Assembly: GCA_046732255.1 (NCBI GenBank)
Contig: JBKPMR010000004.1
Coordinates: forward strand, 1 to 45,493
Source: DATBLE01 sp046732255
GTDB lineage: Bacteria > Actinomycetota > Thermoleophilia > Gaiellales > Gaiellaceae
Length of the DNA: 45,493 nucleotides
Reading direction: 5' to 3'
Positions 32,283 to 40,106 of the stretch are shown here, one piece after another. Position 1 is the stretch's first letter, and every line of letters starts with the position of its first letter. Under the pieces are notes generated by a model. The model worked only from the letters and a program-made list of their open reading frames with translations. It ran no database searches and was not told the origin of the DNA. The position numbers and the translations under genes were made by a program.

Positions 32283-33191
32283 ATGAGCTTCGCGTCTGCG
32301 GCTGCCGCCGAGGTGGTCGGGCGCGATCGCGAGCTGGCGACGCTCGCCGAGTTCCTCGCTGATCCGCCGACCCTGCCGCCGGTCCTCCTGCTGGACGGCG
32401 AAGCGGGGATCGGCAAGACGACGCTGTGGGAGCACGCGCTCGCTTCGGCGCAGCCCACGCACCGCGTGCTCGCGGCGCGCCCGCTCGACGTCGAAGCGCG
32501 GATCTCGTTCGCGACCGTCGGCGACCTGCTCGAGGGAACGCTCGACGAGCTCGAGGCGGAGCTCCCGCCGCCGCAGCGCCGCGCGCTCGAGGTGGCGCTC
32601 CTCCACGCCGATCCGGACGGCCCGCCCCCCAGTCCCCAGGCGATCGCCTTCGCGTTCCTGTCCGCGCTCCGCGTACTCGGGCGCGACCGGACGGTGCTGG
32701 TCGCGATCGACGACGTCCAGTGGCTCGACCGGCCGTCGGCGTCGGCGCTCGTCTACGCCGCCCGCCGGCTCGACGCGGACGCGATTCGCTTCCTGCTCGC
32801 CCGGAGGGCCGATGATGTGGACAGCGAGCTCGATCTGGAGCGGGCGATCGGGCACGACCGGCTGCACCTGGTCGCGCTCGGGCCGCTCAGCCGAGGTGCA
32901 ATCCAGCACGTCGTCCGGGAGCAGCTCGGTCTCGTTCTCACCCGGCCTGTGCTCAATCGGCTCCATGCCGGTTCCGGTGCCAATCCCTTCTACGCCGTCG
33001 AGCTCGCCCGAGCAACGGTGCCGCCCGACGGTCGGATCGAGCCGGACGCGCCCATCCGCATTCCGGATCGGTTGAGCGGGCTTGTCGACGCTCGCCTCGC
33101 CTCGCTGCCAGGGGACACCGAGCTCGCGCTCCAGGTCGCCGCGCTGACGGCCGCGCCGACCGTGGCCAATGTGATGAGGCTGCGTCTGTGA
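32283..33191 (+). pseudogene. Truncated LuxR-family (LAL/STAND) regulator ATPase
   Basis: 302 residues match the N-terminal ATPase of large LuxR-type regulators: VVGRDRELATLAEFL, Walker A GEAGIGKTTL, ATVGDLLEGTL, Walker B VLVAIDDVQWLD, and the sensor-like SGANPFYAVELARA. Full proteins are ~900 residues and carry helical repeats and a C-terminal LuxR helix-turn-helix, both missing. Similarity ends near APTVANV and the frame stops a few codons later; nothing downstream resembles the lost part. A good AGGAG precedes ATG 32283, so a short ATPase may still be made. Probably a deletion remnant. Confidence 0.7.
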
Positions 33192-33379
33192 ATCATCAAC
33201 AGCCGTCGTCGGCCAAAATCACGATCGTCGCCTCCTCGCGCAACGAGGATCCGGCCGTCCCACGGACGTACACGGGCGTCGTCCTGAGCAGGAACACCGA
33301 CCAGACGATCGCCACCTTCCGCGCGGACGGCGAGTGCAGGGTCTTCGCGCCTTCGGGCGATACCGACTGCAGCCTCTGA
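33188..33379 (+). CDS. Small hypothetical protein, possible gene fragment
   Basis: A 63-residue frame starting at a GTG that overlaps the stop of the truncated LuxR-type gene (GTGA). It is less GC-biased at its beginning (MNHQQPSSAKITIVASSRNED) than neighbours and carries two Cys near its end. I do not recognise it. It may be the tail of a gene that was joined here by the same deletion that shortened the regulator. Confidence 0.35.
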   Translation: MNHQQPSSAKITIVASSRNEDPAVPRTYTGVVLSRNTDQTIATFRADGECRVFAPSGDTDCSL

Positions 33380-33389
33380 TCCGAGCGTA

Positions 33390-33442
33390 GGCGGGCCGCC
33401 CGCGGCGGCGGGCGGGCCGCCCGGGGCGGCGGGCGGCCCGCC
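33390..33442 (+). terminator. Very GC-rich hairpin cluster after the truncated regulator
   Basis: Arms GGCGGGCCGCCCG (33390-33402) and CGGGCGGCCCGCC (33430-33442) pair perfectly over 13 bp, with further nested GGGCGGG/CCCGCCC options in the loop. Position after the last stop and before the next co-directional gene suggests a terminator. Confidence 0.6.
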
Positions 33443-33505
33443 AGCGTGGCGCTGCCGTCCAGGTGGGTCAGCGTGACGATGTGGTACTCAGGCTAGGATC
33501 GAGAC

Positions 33506-34057
33506 ATGCCCGACCGGTTGCATTTCACCGGGAACGAGGAGGCGGACAGGCTGCTTGCGCAGGAGCCGATCGCACTCCTGATCGGATTCGCACTCGACCA
33601 GCAGGTGCCGGTGCCGACCGCGTTCTCCGGGCCGCTGAAGCTGAAGCAGCGACTCGGTACGCTCGACCCCGGTCGGATCGCGCTAACCGATCCCGCCGTG
33701 CTCGAATCCGCCTTTCGTGAGAAGCCTGCAATCCACCGCTTCCCCGGCAACATGGCCCGGCGCGTGCAGGAGCTCGCTGCGTTCGTCGAGGACCGCTACG
33801 GCGGCCGCGCTGAGCGGCTGTGGAACGAAGCGCGAGACGCGGACGACCTCCGCCGACGGATCGAGGAGCTGCCCGGGTTCGGCGAGATGAAGGTGAAGGC
33901 GCTCGGCTCGGTGCTCGCGAAGCGGTTCGACGTCGAAGCGGCGCACGGCCTCGTTCCGAACCACCCGACGCTCGGCGACGTCGACTCGGCGGAGGCGCTC
34001 GCCGCCTACCAGGCGGCGAAGCGCGCGTACAAGGCGTCGCTGAAGACGAAGGCCTGA
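33506..34057 (+). CDS. HhH-GPD family base-excision DNA repair protein
   Basis: A 183-residue protein of the small actinobacterial HhH-GPD family. LLIGFALDQQVPVPTAFSGP resembles the start of the AlkA/MutY-like fold and ELPGFGEMKVKALGSVLAKRF is the helix-hairpin-helix. There is no iron-sulfur cluster motif. It is presumed to be a DNA glycosylase; the damaged base is unknown. The gene stands alone on the plus strand; the 90-base gap to the convergent HIT gene holds only a small GCGGC-GT-GCCGC hairpin. Confidence 0.87.
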   Translation: MPDRLHFTGNEEADRLLAQEPIALLIGFALDQQVPVPTAFSGPLKLKQRLGTLDPGRIALTDPAVLESAFREKPAIHRFPGNMARRVQELAAFVEDRYGGRAERLWNEARDADDLRRRIEELPGFGEMKVKALGSVLAKRFDVEAAHGLVPNHPTLGDVDSAEALAAYQAAKRAYKASLKTKA

Positions 34058-34148
34058 CAACGGCTGGCTGCGGTAGCCGTGGCCGCTGTTTGGACAACGA
34101 TCCGCCTTGCCCACGCGAGCCATGTCTTGCGGCGTGCCGCCGTCCCGG

Positions 34149-34607
34149 CTACAGCAGCGTGCGGAGCGCGGCCGCATCGCGCTGGACGTCGTCCTCAGTG
34201 AACGGCGGCGGGTCCTCGTCCGGCCACGGAAACGGCCAGCCCGGCCGTGGGTCGTTCGCATAGCGGGGCAGGACGTGCGCGTGCAGGTGCGGGACCGAGT
34301 TGCCGAGGAGCTCGTAGTTGAGCTTCACGGGCTGGAAGTGCGTCTCGAGCGCGCGGCCGACATGGACGAGCTCGCCCCACCAGCCCGCCGCCTCCTCCTC
34401 GGTCAGCTCGGTCGGCTCGGCGACGTGTCGACCGCGCCAGGTGACGATCGAGTACCCGCGCTGGATCGACGTCCGCTTCAGGTACGCGTCGACGAACGTT
34501 CCGGCGAAGAAGCGGACGCCCCAGCCGGGGTCGTCGGGCCGGCCGTCTGCACAGATCGGGCAACCCTCGCCGTTGCGCATCGCGTAGAAGGACTGGGGCC
34601 AGTCCAC
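34149..34607 (-). CDS. HIT family protein
   Basis: A 152-residue histidine-triad protein. GEGCPICADGRP is a CxxC zinc-knuckle-like start, and NSVPHLHAHVLPRY is the HxHxH active site (HLHAH) that forms a nucleotidyl-histidine intermediate. It probably hydrolyses a nucleoside phosphoramidate, dinucleotide polyphosphate or similar. I prefer GTG 34607; ATG 34580 also gives a full domain. It is divergent from a second HIT-like gene, with 28 bases between starts. Confidence 0.88.
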   Translation of the reverse strand: MDWPQSFYAMRNGEGCPICADGRPDDPGWGVRFFAGTFVDAYLKRTSIQRGYSIVTWRGRHVAEPTELTEEEAAGWWGELVHVGRALETHFQPVKLNYELLGNSVPHLHAHVLPRYANDPRPGWPFPWPDEDPPPFTEDDVQRDAAALRTLL

Positions 34608-34635
34608 GGCGGCGACGTTAGCATCGAGCCGAGCG

Positions 34636-35208
34636 ATGCCCGAGACACCCGAACAGTTCCACGCCCGGGCGGCCGACGCCCTGCGGATGCCACCGGTCGA
34701 CACCTGGGACACGTTCCCCTTCGACGGAGAGATGCGACCCCGTGAGCTCGCGGCGCCCGCCGAGCGCGAGGGGCAGCGCCACGGCGACGGCGGCGTCGAC
34801 TGCTGGGCCTGCAACGCCGCCGACGACGACTACGTCTGGACGAGCGAGCGCTGGCGTCTGCGCCCGATCGAGCCGCCGAGCGGCCTGCCGGTCGTTCTCC
34901 TCCTCGAGCCGCGCGAGCACCTCGACGCGCCGGGCGACCTACCGAACGACCTGGCTGCGGAGCTGGGCGTCCTGATCGCGCGGATCGAGCGGGCGATCAG
35001 CTCGCTCGACGGGATCGGGCGGGTGCACGTCGGTCGCTGGGGCGAGGGCTCCGCGCACCTCCACTGGTGGTTCATGGCGCGTCCGGCGCGCACGCCGCAA
35101 CTCGCCAGCAGCTTCGCCGCGCTCTGGGACGACATCCTCCCGCCCACGCCGCAGGAGGTCTGGGACGCGAATGTGGCGGCGGTCGTCGCCGCGCTCCAGA
35201 GCGAGTAG
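34636..35208 (+). CDS. HIT-like superfamily protein
   Basis: A 190-residue protein in which CWACNAADDDYVWTSERWRLRP, VVLLLEPREHLD and a late GSAHLHWWFMARP resemble a HIT/GalT fold: a CxxC pair, the middle strand and an HLHWWF active-site segment. The last His of the triad is replaced by Trp, so classical HIT catalysis may be changed. It is divergent to the HIT gene and probably shares a regulatory region with it. Function unknown. Confidence 0.7.
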   Translation: MPETPEQFHARAADALRMPPVDTWDTFPFDGEMRPRELAAPAEREGQRHGDGGVDCWACNAADDDYVWTSERWRLRPIEPPSGLPVVLLLEPREHLDAPGDLPNDLAAELGVLIARIERAISSLDGIGRVHVGRWGEGSAHLHWWFMARPARTPQLASSFAALWDDILPPTPQEVWDANVAAVVAALQSE

Positions 35209-35264
35209 GCGAGCCTCGAACGGGTGACGACAGGGCCCGTCGCGTTCTCTACCGTTGAGAGCCG

Positions 35265-36158
35265 ATGAAGGCCGCCGCGATCGCCGCCGCCCTGCTCCTG
35301 CTCGGAGGGGCAGCCCACCGCCCACGCCTGGCAGGTTGCGCCATGTTCCCGGCCGACAACCCCTGGAACGCGCGCGTCGATTCGCTGCCGGCGGCGGCGA
35401 GCTCGGACGCGATCGTCGCGACGATCGGCACCGGCACCGGGCTCCATCCGGACTTCGGCTCGGGCAAGTGGAACGGCGGACCGATCGGGATCCCGTACAA
35501 CCTCGTGCCGGCCACGCAGAAGACGTCGAAGGTCTCGTTCCAGTACGCGGACGAGAGCGATCCCGGCCCCTACCCGATCCCGAAGAAGGTGAAGCTCGAG
35601 TACGGCAGCGACCGGCACGCGCTGATCGTGAATACCGGTACCTGCACCCTGTACGAGCTCTTCGCGCTGAAGAAGTCGGACGGCAAGTGGCGCGCCGGGT
35701 CCGGCGCGATCTGGAACCTCGGTTCGAACGCGCTCAGGCCGGCCGGCTGGACGTCGGCCGACGCCGCCGGTCTCCCGATCCTCCCAGGGCTCGCCCGCTA
35801 TGACGAAGTCGCCGCGGGCTCGATCGATCATGCGCTCCGGTTCACCGTCCAGCGGACGCGCCACGACTACGTCTATCCGGCGCGGCACTACGCGAGCTCG
35901 CTCACCGACCCGAACCTGCCGCCGATGGGCCTGCGGCTGCGCCTGAACGCTGGCTTCGACACGAGTCGGTTTCCGCCCCAGGCACGCGTCGTCCTCGAGG
36001 CCTTGAAGCGCTACGGGATGGTAGTCGCCGACAACGGATCGAACTGGTACATCAGCGGCGCGCCCGATCCACGCTGGGACAACGACGACCTGCACACGCT
36101 GGGCCAGGTGAAGGGCTCGAACTTCGAGGTCGTCGACCCCGCGTCAATTCATCCCTAG
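35265..36158 (+). CDS. Secreted protein of unknown function (FPADNPWN family)
   Basis: A 297-residue protein with an N-terminal hydrophobic segment (MKAAAIAAALLLLGG) followed by RPRLAGCAMFPADNPWNARV; the LAGC could be a lipobox, although the charged residues before it are unusual, and a second Cys (TGTCTLYELF) may instead pair with it. The mature part is rich in aromatic strands (HALIVNTGTCTLYELFAL, DYVYPARHYASSL). Similar secreted proteins occur in actinobacteria, with no function known to me. It is expected outside the membrane. ATG 35265 is the start. Confidence 0.75.
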   Translation: MKAAAIAAALLLLGGAAHRPRLAGCAMFPADNPWNARVDSLPAAASSDAIVATIGTGTGLHPDFGSGKWNGGPIGIPYNLVPATQKTSKVSFQYADESDPGPYPIPKKVKLEYGSDRHALIVNTGTCTLYELFALKKSDGKWRAGSGAIWNLGSNALRPAGWTSADAAGLPILPGLARYDEVAAGSIDHALRFTVQRTRHDYVYPARHYASSLTDPNLPPMGLRLRLNAGFDTSRFPPQARVVLEALKRYGMVVADNGSNWYISGAPDPRWDNDDLHTLGQVKGSNFEVVDPASIHP

Positions 36159-36189
36159 CCTCTTGCGCCCGGTTCGGGGCACGAGCCGG

Positions 36190-36900
36190 CTACCGGAGCC
36201 GCGTCGTCCAGGCATGGGTTTCGAGCCGGACGCGGTACGACGGCTCCGTCAGGTGAGCTCGGATCTCGGCGAGCAGTGCCTCGCGGTCCTCAGCAAGCCT
36301 CGTCGTGAAGTTGCTCCAGGAGCCGATGCGGGCGACGAGCACGTCGCGCGGAACCTCCTGCTCGTGCGGGAAGACCGCGTGCCGGAGCGGTTCGAAGGCA
36401 GAGCCTGCGAACGCCGCGCGCCAGGCGAATGCCTGGTAGCGCTTCTCGCCCGGCGAGTGCGATACGCGATCGAGGATCGCCTCCACCGCAGGCGGCCACG
36501 GCGTCTCGCCGCGGTTCCAGAACATCGCCAGGCGGCCAGCCGGCCGTAGGACACGCGCGATCTCCGGCAGGGCGAGCGGCCAGTCGAACCAGTGGAACGA
36601 CTCGCCGCAGAAGACCCCGTCGAGGCTCTCGTCGGCCAGAGGGATCGACTCGGCCGTGCCGGAGAGCGCCCGGGCCTCGGCCGGGACCAGGGCCCGCATA
36701 CCCTCGAGCGGCTCGATCGCGACCACGCGGTCGAACTGCTGGAGCAGGACGCGTGTGAGCTTGCCGGTGCCTGCGCCGAGGTCGGCGACGTCAGCGTCGC
36801 GCGGCAGCCCGACAGCTGCGACCGCCTCCGGCGGCCACGACGGTCGGCCATAGTCGTACTCGGCTGCGATCGGCTCGAAGGTCGCGGCGGCCGGGTGCAC
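36190..36900 (-). CDS. Class I SAM-dependent methyltransferase
   Basis: About 236 residues, starting VHPAAATFEPIAAEYDYGRPSWPPE, a common opening of this methyltransferase group. Motif I is ADLGAGTGKLTRVLL, then VAIEPLEGM, GTAESIPLADESLDGV and a QSFHWF-like GESFHWFDW. It probably methylates a small molecule. An earlier GTG at 36972 would overlap the mntH stop (GTGA) and add 24 basic residues; a palindrome at 36891-36915 covers the chosen start. Its place after mntH may reflect co-transcription rather than a role in metal uptake. Confidence 0.85.
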   Translation of the reverse strand: MHPAAATFEPIAAEYDYGRPSWPPEAVAAVGLPRDADVADLGAGTGKLTRVLLQQFDRVVAIEPLEGMRALVPAEARALSGTAESIPLADESLDGVFCGESFHWFDWPLALPEIARVLRPAGRLAMFWNRGETPWPPAVEAILDRVSHSPGEKRYQAFAWRAAFAGSAFEPLRHAVFPHEQEVPRDVLVARIGSWSNFTTRLAEDREALLAEIRAHLTEPSYRVRLETHAWTTRLR

Positions 36901-36915
36901 CGCAGGTGCACCCGG
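36891..36915 (-). repeat. Perfect palindrome at the methyltransferase start
   Basis: Arms CCGGGTGCAC and GTGCACCCGG pair over 10 bp around a 5-base loop. The GTG start at 36900 lies in one arm, so an RNA hairpin would hide the initiation codon if this start is used. Confidence 0.6.
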
Positions 36916-36968
36916 TTCTTCGGCCGGGCGGCGACGGCTTTGCCGGCGACGCTTCCAGCCGTGCTCGA

Positions 36969-38297
36969 TCACCGGAGTGTCTCGACCAGCAGGAAGACAT
37001 TCAGAGCGCTGATCACCACGGCGATCGCCCACGCGGCGATCGTGGTGAGGCGGTTGTTCACGAGCCCGCCCATCACCCTTCGGCTGCTCGTGAACAGCAC
37101 GAGCGGGATCAGTGCGAACGGGATGCCGAAGGAGAGCACCACCTGGCTGAGGACGAGCGCGCGGGTCGGCTCCACGCCGACGAGCGCGACAACCAATGCC
37201 GGCGCCGCGGTGATCGCGCGCCTCGCAAAGAGCGGGATCTGCCGACGGATGAACCCCTGCATCACCACCTGGCCGGCGAGCGTCCCGACCGATGACGACG
37301 AGAGCCCGGACGCGAGCAAGGCGACGCCGAGGAGGACGGCTGCCCAGCGCCCCGGGTCCGCGTGGAGCCCGTGGAATGCGTCCTCGATCGACTCCGCGTC
37401 GGTGCCGAAGAACCGGGCGGCGAAGATCGACAGCATCGAGAGGTTGACCAGGCCGGCGATCGACATCGCCAGCAGCACGTCGATCCGCTCGAAGCGCTGG
37501 ATTCGCCTCAGCTCGTCCTCGGTCTTTCCGCGGACGCGCGACTGCGTGAGCGCCGAATGCAGGTAGATCACATGCGGCATCACGGTCGCGCCGATGATGC
37601 CGACCGCGATCAGCAGCGCCTCACCGTCGAAGGTCGGCGAGAACAGGTCGTCGGCCATGTTCCCCGGGTCCGGGGTCACGCTGAGCAGCTCGAAGGCAAA
37701 CGCGACGACGATCACGCCGACGAAGACGGCGACGACCGCCTCCAGCCGCCGGAACCCGGACGTCTGGAGGGCGAGGATGGTGAACGCCGCCGCGACCGCG
37801 ATCACCGCGCCCCAGCCGAGCGGGATCCCGAACAGGAGGCTGAGGCCGAGGGCAGCGCCGAGCACCTCGGCGAGGTCGGTCGCCATCGCGATCACCTCCG
37901 CCTGGAGCCAGAGCCCGAAGCTCACCCTCCGTGGGAGGTTGTCGCGGCACACCTCGGCGAGGTTCCGTCCCGTCGCGATCCCCAGCTTCGCCGAGAGGGT
38001 CTGCACGAGCATCGCCATGAGGTTCGCGGCCAGCACCGCCCAGAGCAGGAGGTAGCCGTACTTGGCCCCGCCGGCGACGTCGGTCGCGAAGTTGCCCGGG
38101 TCGACGTAGGCGACCGAGGCGATGAAGGCGGGCCCGAGGAAGGGCCAGAGCGCGCGGAGTCCCTTGCGGTGTCCGTCGATCGCCTCCTGAGCGGCGCGGA
38201 TCGTGGCCGCCTCGCCGGGCAGGACGCGGCCGACGAGGTCGCGGGCGGCCCCGAGGCGGGAACGCTCGCGCGGGGGCAGCGCAGCTTCGCTGCTCAC
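36969..38297 (-). CDS. mntH: NRAMP-family Mn(II)/divalent metal transporter
   Basis: A 442-residue proton-coupled importer with about 11 membrane segments. The two metal-binding signatures are intact: SVAYVDPGNFATD in TM1 (DPGN) and ATVMPHVIYLHSAL in TM6 (MPH). The DELRRIQRFERID loop is also typical. It takes up manganese and possibly iron. The start is GTG 38297. It lies 10 bases after mntR and is presumably in the same transcript under MntR control. Downstream it may be coupled to the methyltransferase. Confidence 0.95.
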   Translation of the reverse strand: MSSEAALPPRERSRLGAARDLVGRVLPGEAATIRAAQEAIDGHRKGLRALWPFLGPAFIASVAYVDPGNFATDVAGGAKYGYLLLWAVLAANLMAMLVQTLSAKLGIATGRNLAEVCRDNLPRRVSFGLWLQAEVIAMATDLAEVLGAALGLSLLFGIPLGWGAVIAVAAAFTILALQTSGFRRLEAVVAVFVGVIVVAFAFELLSVTPDPGNMADDLFSPTFDGEALLIAVGIIGATVMPHVIYLHSALTQSRVRGKTEDELRRIQRFERIDVLLAMSIAGLVNLSMLSIFAARFFGTDAESIEDAFHGLHADPGRWAAVLLGVALLASGLSSSSVGTLAGQVVMQGFIRRQIPLFARRAITAAPALVVALVGVEPTRALVLSQVVLSFGIPFALIPLVLFTSSRRVMGGLVNNRLTTIAAWAIAVVISALNVFLLVETLR

Positions 38298-38307
38298 CTG
38301 AGGCTCC

Positions 38308-38979
38308 TCACCCGACAGCGACCCGCATCGCGCGAGTCAGCACCGCCCCGAGCACGTGAACGTCGTCTCCGACGCGAACGGACAGCGGACCCTCGAACGG
38401 CTGGCGGTCGATCACCTCGAGCCGAGTGCCCGGAATGATCCCTCGCTCGGTGAGAAAGCGAAGCATCTCCGGATCGTCATCCGAGACGCGCACCAGAGTC
38501 CCGTGCGCCCCGGGCTCGAGCTGGTAGAGGTCGCAGCTCTCGTCGTCGTCTGCGATCGCCAGCTCACGGCTGGGAATCGGATCGCCGTGTGGATCCAGGG
38601 TCGGGTGGCCGAGCTTCGCCGCGATCAGCTCCTCGAGCTCCTCGGAGAGGACGTGCTCGAGGACCTCGGCCTCCGCGTGAACCTCGTCCCACCCCATCCC
38701 CAGGTTCTCGACGAGGAAGAGCTCGAGCAGGCGGTGGTGGCGGATCACCTCCAACGCGACGAGCCGGCCCCGGTCGGTGAGGCGCACGCCGTGGTACGGC
38801 TGGTGCTCGACGAGTCCGAGCGTCGTCAGCTTCCGCAGCATCCCGGAGACGGCGGCGGGCGTCACCTCGAGTCGAGCCGCCAACGCCGTCGTCGACACCG
38901 TCCCCTCGCGGAGCTCCAGCATGTAGACCGCCTTCACGTAGTCCTCGACCGCCGCTGTCAGCGCAGGCTCCTCGTTCAT
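38308..38979 (-). CDS. mntR: DtxR/MntR-family metal-dependent regulator
   Basis: A 223-residue iron/manganese-sensing repressor with three parts: a winged helix (ALTAAVEDYVKAVYML to VSGMLRKLTTLGLVEHQPY), a dimerisation and metal-binding domain (HHRLLELFLVENLGMGWDEVHAEAEVLEHVLSEELEE) and a C-terminal SH3/FeoA-like domain (GIIPGTRLEVIDRQPFEGPLSVRVG). The gene is first in a run with mntH and divergent from the multicopper oxidase gene. A box resembling the DtxR/IdeR operator lies at 39003-39021 in the shared region, so it probably controls both sides as well as itself. Whether it answers to Mn or Fe is not evident; mntH favours Mn. Confidence 0.92.
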   Translation of the reverse strand: MNEEPALTAAVEDYVKAVYMLELREGTVSTTALAARLEVTPAAVSGMLRKLTTLGLVEHQPYHGVRLTDRGRLVALEVIRHHRLLELFLVENLGMGWDEVHAEAEVLEHVLSEELEELIAAKLGHPTLDPHGDPIPSRELAIADDDESCDLYQLEPGAHGTLVRVSDDDPEMLRFLTERGIIPGTRLEVIDRQPFEGPLSVRVGDDVHVLGAVLTRAMRVAVG

Positions 38980-38995
38980 CGCCGTCTTTCCATCC

Positions 38996-39022
38996 TTGAA
39001 ATCTAAGTAAGCTTAATATAAC
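38996..39022. promoter_or_regulatory. Shared promoter/operator of the metal regulon (DtxR-like box)
   Basis: An unusually AT-rich island between mntR and the oxidase gene. On the minus strand TTATATTAAGCTTACTTAG (39003-39021) matches the IdeR/DtxR consensus at about 13 of 19 positions and contains TAAGCTTA. On the plus strand TTGAAA (38996-39001) and TATAAC (39017-39022), 15 bases apart, could be the oxidase promoter, covered by the box. Binding of MntR here would repress both directions. Confidence 0.6.
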
Positions 39023-39062
39023 TTCTCGGCGACACGTACTTTGTCTTTCAGGTTACCTGGCG

Positions 39063-40103
39063 ATGAGTAGGCTGACCAGACGGCGCGCCCTTTGCCTGCT
39101 CGGTGGGCCCGTGCTCGCAGGGGCCGGGCTCGGCTTCGTCCGCGAGGCAGCGGGCGAGGACCACGCGCACATGGCCGACACGGCCGACGGCCCTGTCCCC
39201 GGGGTCCATGACGCGGCCGGGCATGCCGGCTTTGCCGGGTCGGGGGTCGTCGATCCGGCCGTGAACGGCTTCGACCCGAGCGCGATGGTCCGAGACTTCG
39301 ACTGGGGACGCACGAGAAGGTTGGCGAGCGGGCGTGTCCTTCGGGAATGGGAGCTCGTAGCAGTCGACAAGGACTTCCAGGTCGCACCGGGCGTCTCGTA
39401 CCAAGGATGGGCATACAACGGGCGCGTTCCAGGGCCGACCCTGCGCGCACGCGAGGGAGAGCTGCTCCGGGTCCGGTTCACGAACGCGTCGGCCCACCCT
39501 CACACGATCCACTTTCACGGCATCCATCCCGCCTTCATGGACGGCATTCCCGGCATCGGCGCGGGCTTGATCGGGACCGGCGGCAGCACGGTCTACGAGT
39601 TCGACGCCCACCCCTTCGGGCTGCACCTGTATCACTGCCACGCCGGGCCGCTCGCGGCCCACATCGCCAAGGGGCTCTACGGCGCGTTCATCGTCGATCC
39701 GAAGCAAGGGCGTCCGGACGCCGACGAGCTCGTCATGGTGATGAACGGATTCGACACGAACTTCGACCAGGCGAACGAGATCTACGCCGTCAACACGGTC
39801 GGCTTCCACTACCTCTACCGGCCCGTCGTCGTGAAGCGCGGCGCCCCCGTCCGGATCTACCTCGTGAACATCCTCGAGTTCGACGCCGTCAACTCATTCC
39901 ACGTCCACGCCAACTTCTTCCACTATTACCCGACCGGAACGTCCCTGACCCCGGCGGAGTACACGGACACGATCGCGCAGGTGCAGGGCCAGCGGGGGAT
40001 CCTGGAGCTCGCCTTCCCGCACGAGGGCACGTACATGTTCCACGCGCACAAAACCGAGTTCGCCGAGCTCGGCTGGATGGGCTTCTTCGACGTCAGGTCC
40101 TAG
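39063..40103 (+). CDS. Two-domain multicopper oxidase with Tat signal
   Basis: A 346-residue exported oxidase. The start MSRLTRRRALCLLGGPVLAGAGLGF is a twin-arginine signal. A His/Asp-rich segment (DHAHMADTADG, HDAAGHAGF) precedes two cupredoxin domains. Copper ligands: HTIHFHG, LYHCHAGPLAAHIAKGLYG (type 1 Cys in HCH), NSFHVHANFFHYY and YMFHAHKTEF. The layout is that of trimeric two-domain oxidases with type 1 copper in domain 1. It probably oxidises a metal ion such as Fe(II), Mn(II) or Cu(I), or a phenol. The ZIP gene begins 3 bases downstream, so metal oxidation tied to transport is likely. Confidence 0.9.
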   Translation: MSRLTRRRALCLLGGPVLAGAGLGFVREAAGEDHAHMADTADGPVPGVHDAAGHAGFAGSGVVDPAVNGFDPSAMVRDFDWGRTRRLASGRVLREWELVAVDKDFQVAPGVSYQGWAYNGRVPGPTLRAREGELLRVRFTNASAHPHTIHFHGIHPAFMDGIPGIGAGLIGTGGSTVYEFDAHPFGLHLYHCHAGPLAAHIAKGLYGAFIVDPKQGRPDADELVMVMNGFDTNFDQANEIYAVNTVGFHYLYRPVVVKRGAPVRIYLVNILEFDAVNSFHVHANFFHYYPTGTSLTPAEYTDTIAQVQGQRGILELAFPHEGTYMFHAHKTEFAELGWMGFFDVRS

Positions 40104-40106
40104 CCG

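Noticed and set aside
34100..34148. Fourth copy of repeat A (GCCATGTC...GCGGCG)
   Set aside because: Only about a dozen scattered matching bases and no GCCGCG/CGCGGC stem, so similarity is not convincing.
38281..38310. Frameshift between mntR and mntH
   Set aside because: Both frames are intact with normal lengths and a 10-base gap.
38996..39062. Manganese or other riboswitch before the multicopper oxidase
   Set aside because: The leader is only about 40 bases and shows no conserved aptamer structure; a protein operator explains the AT-rich island better.
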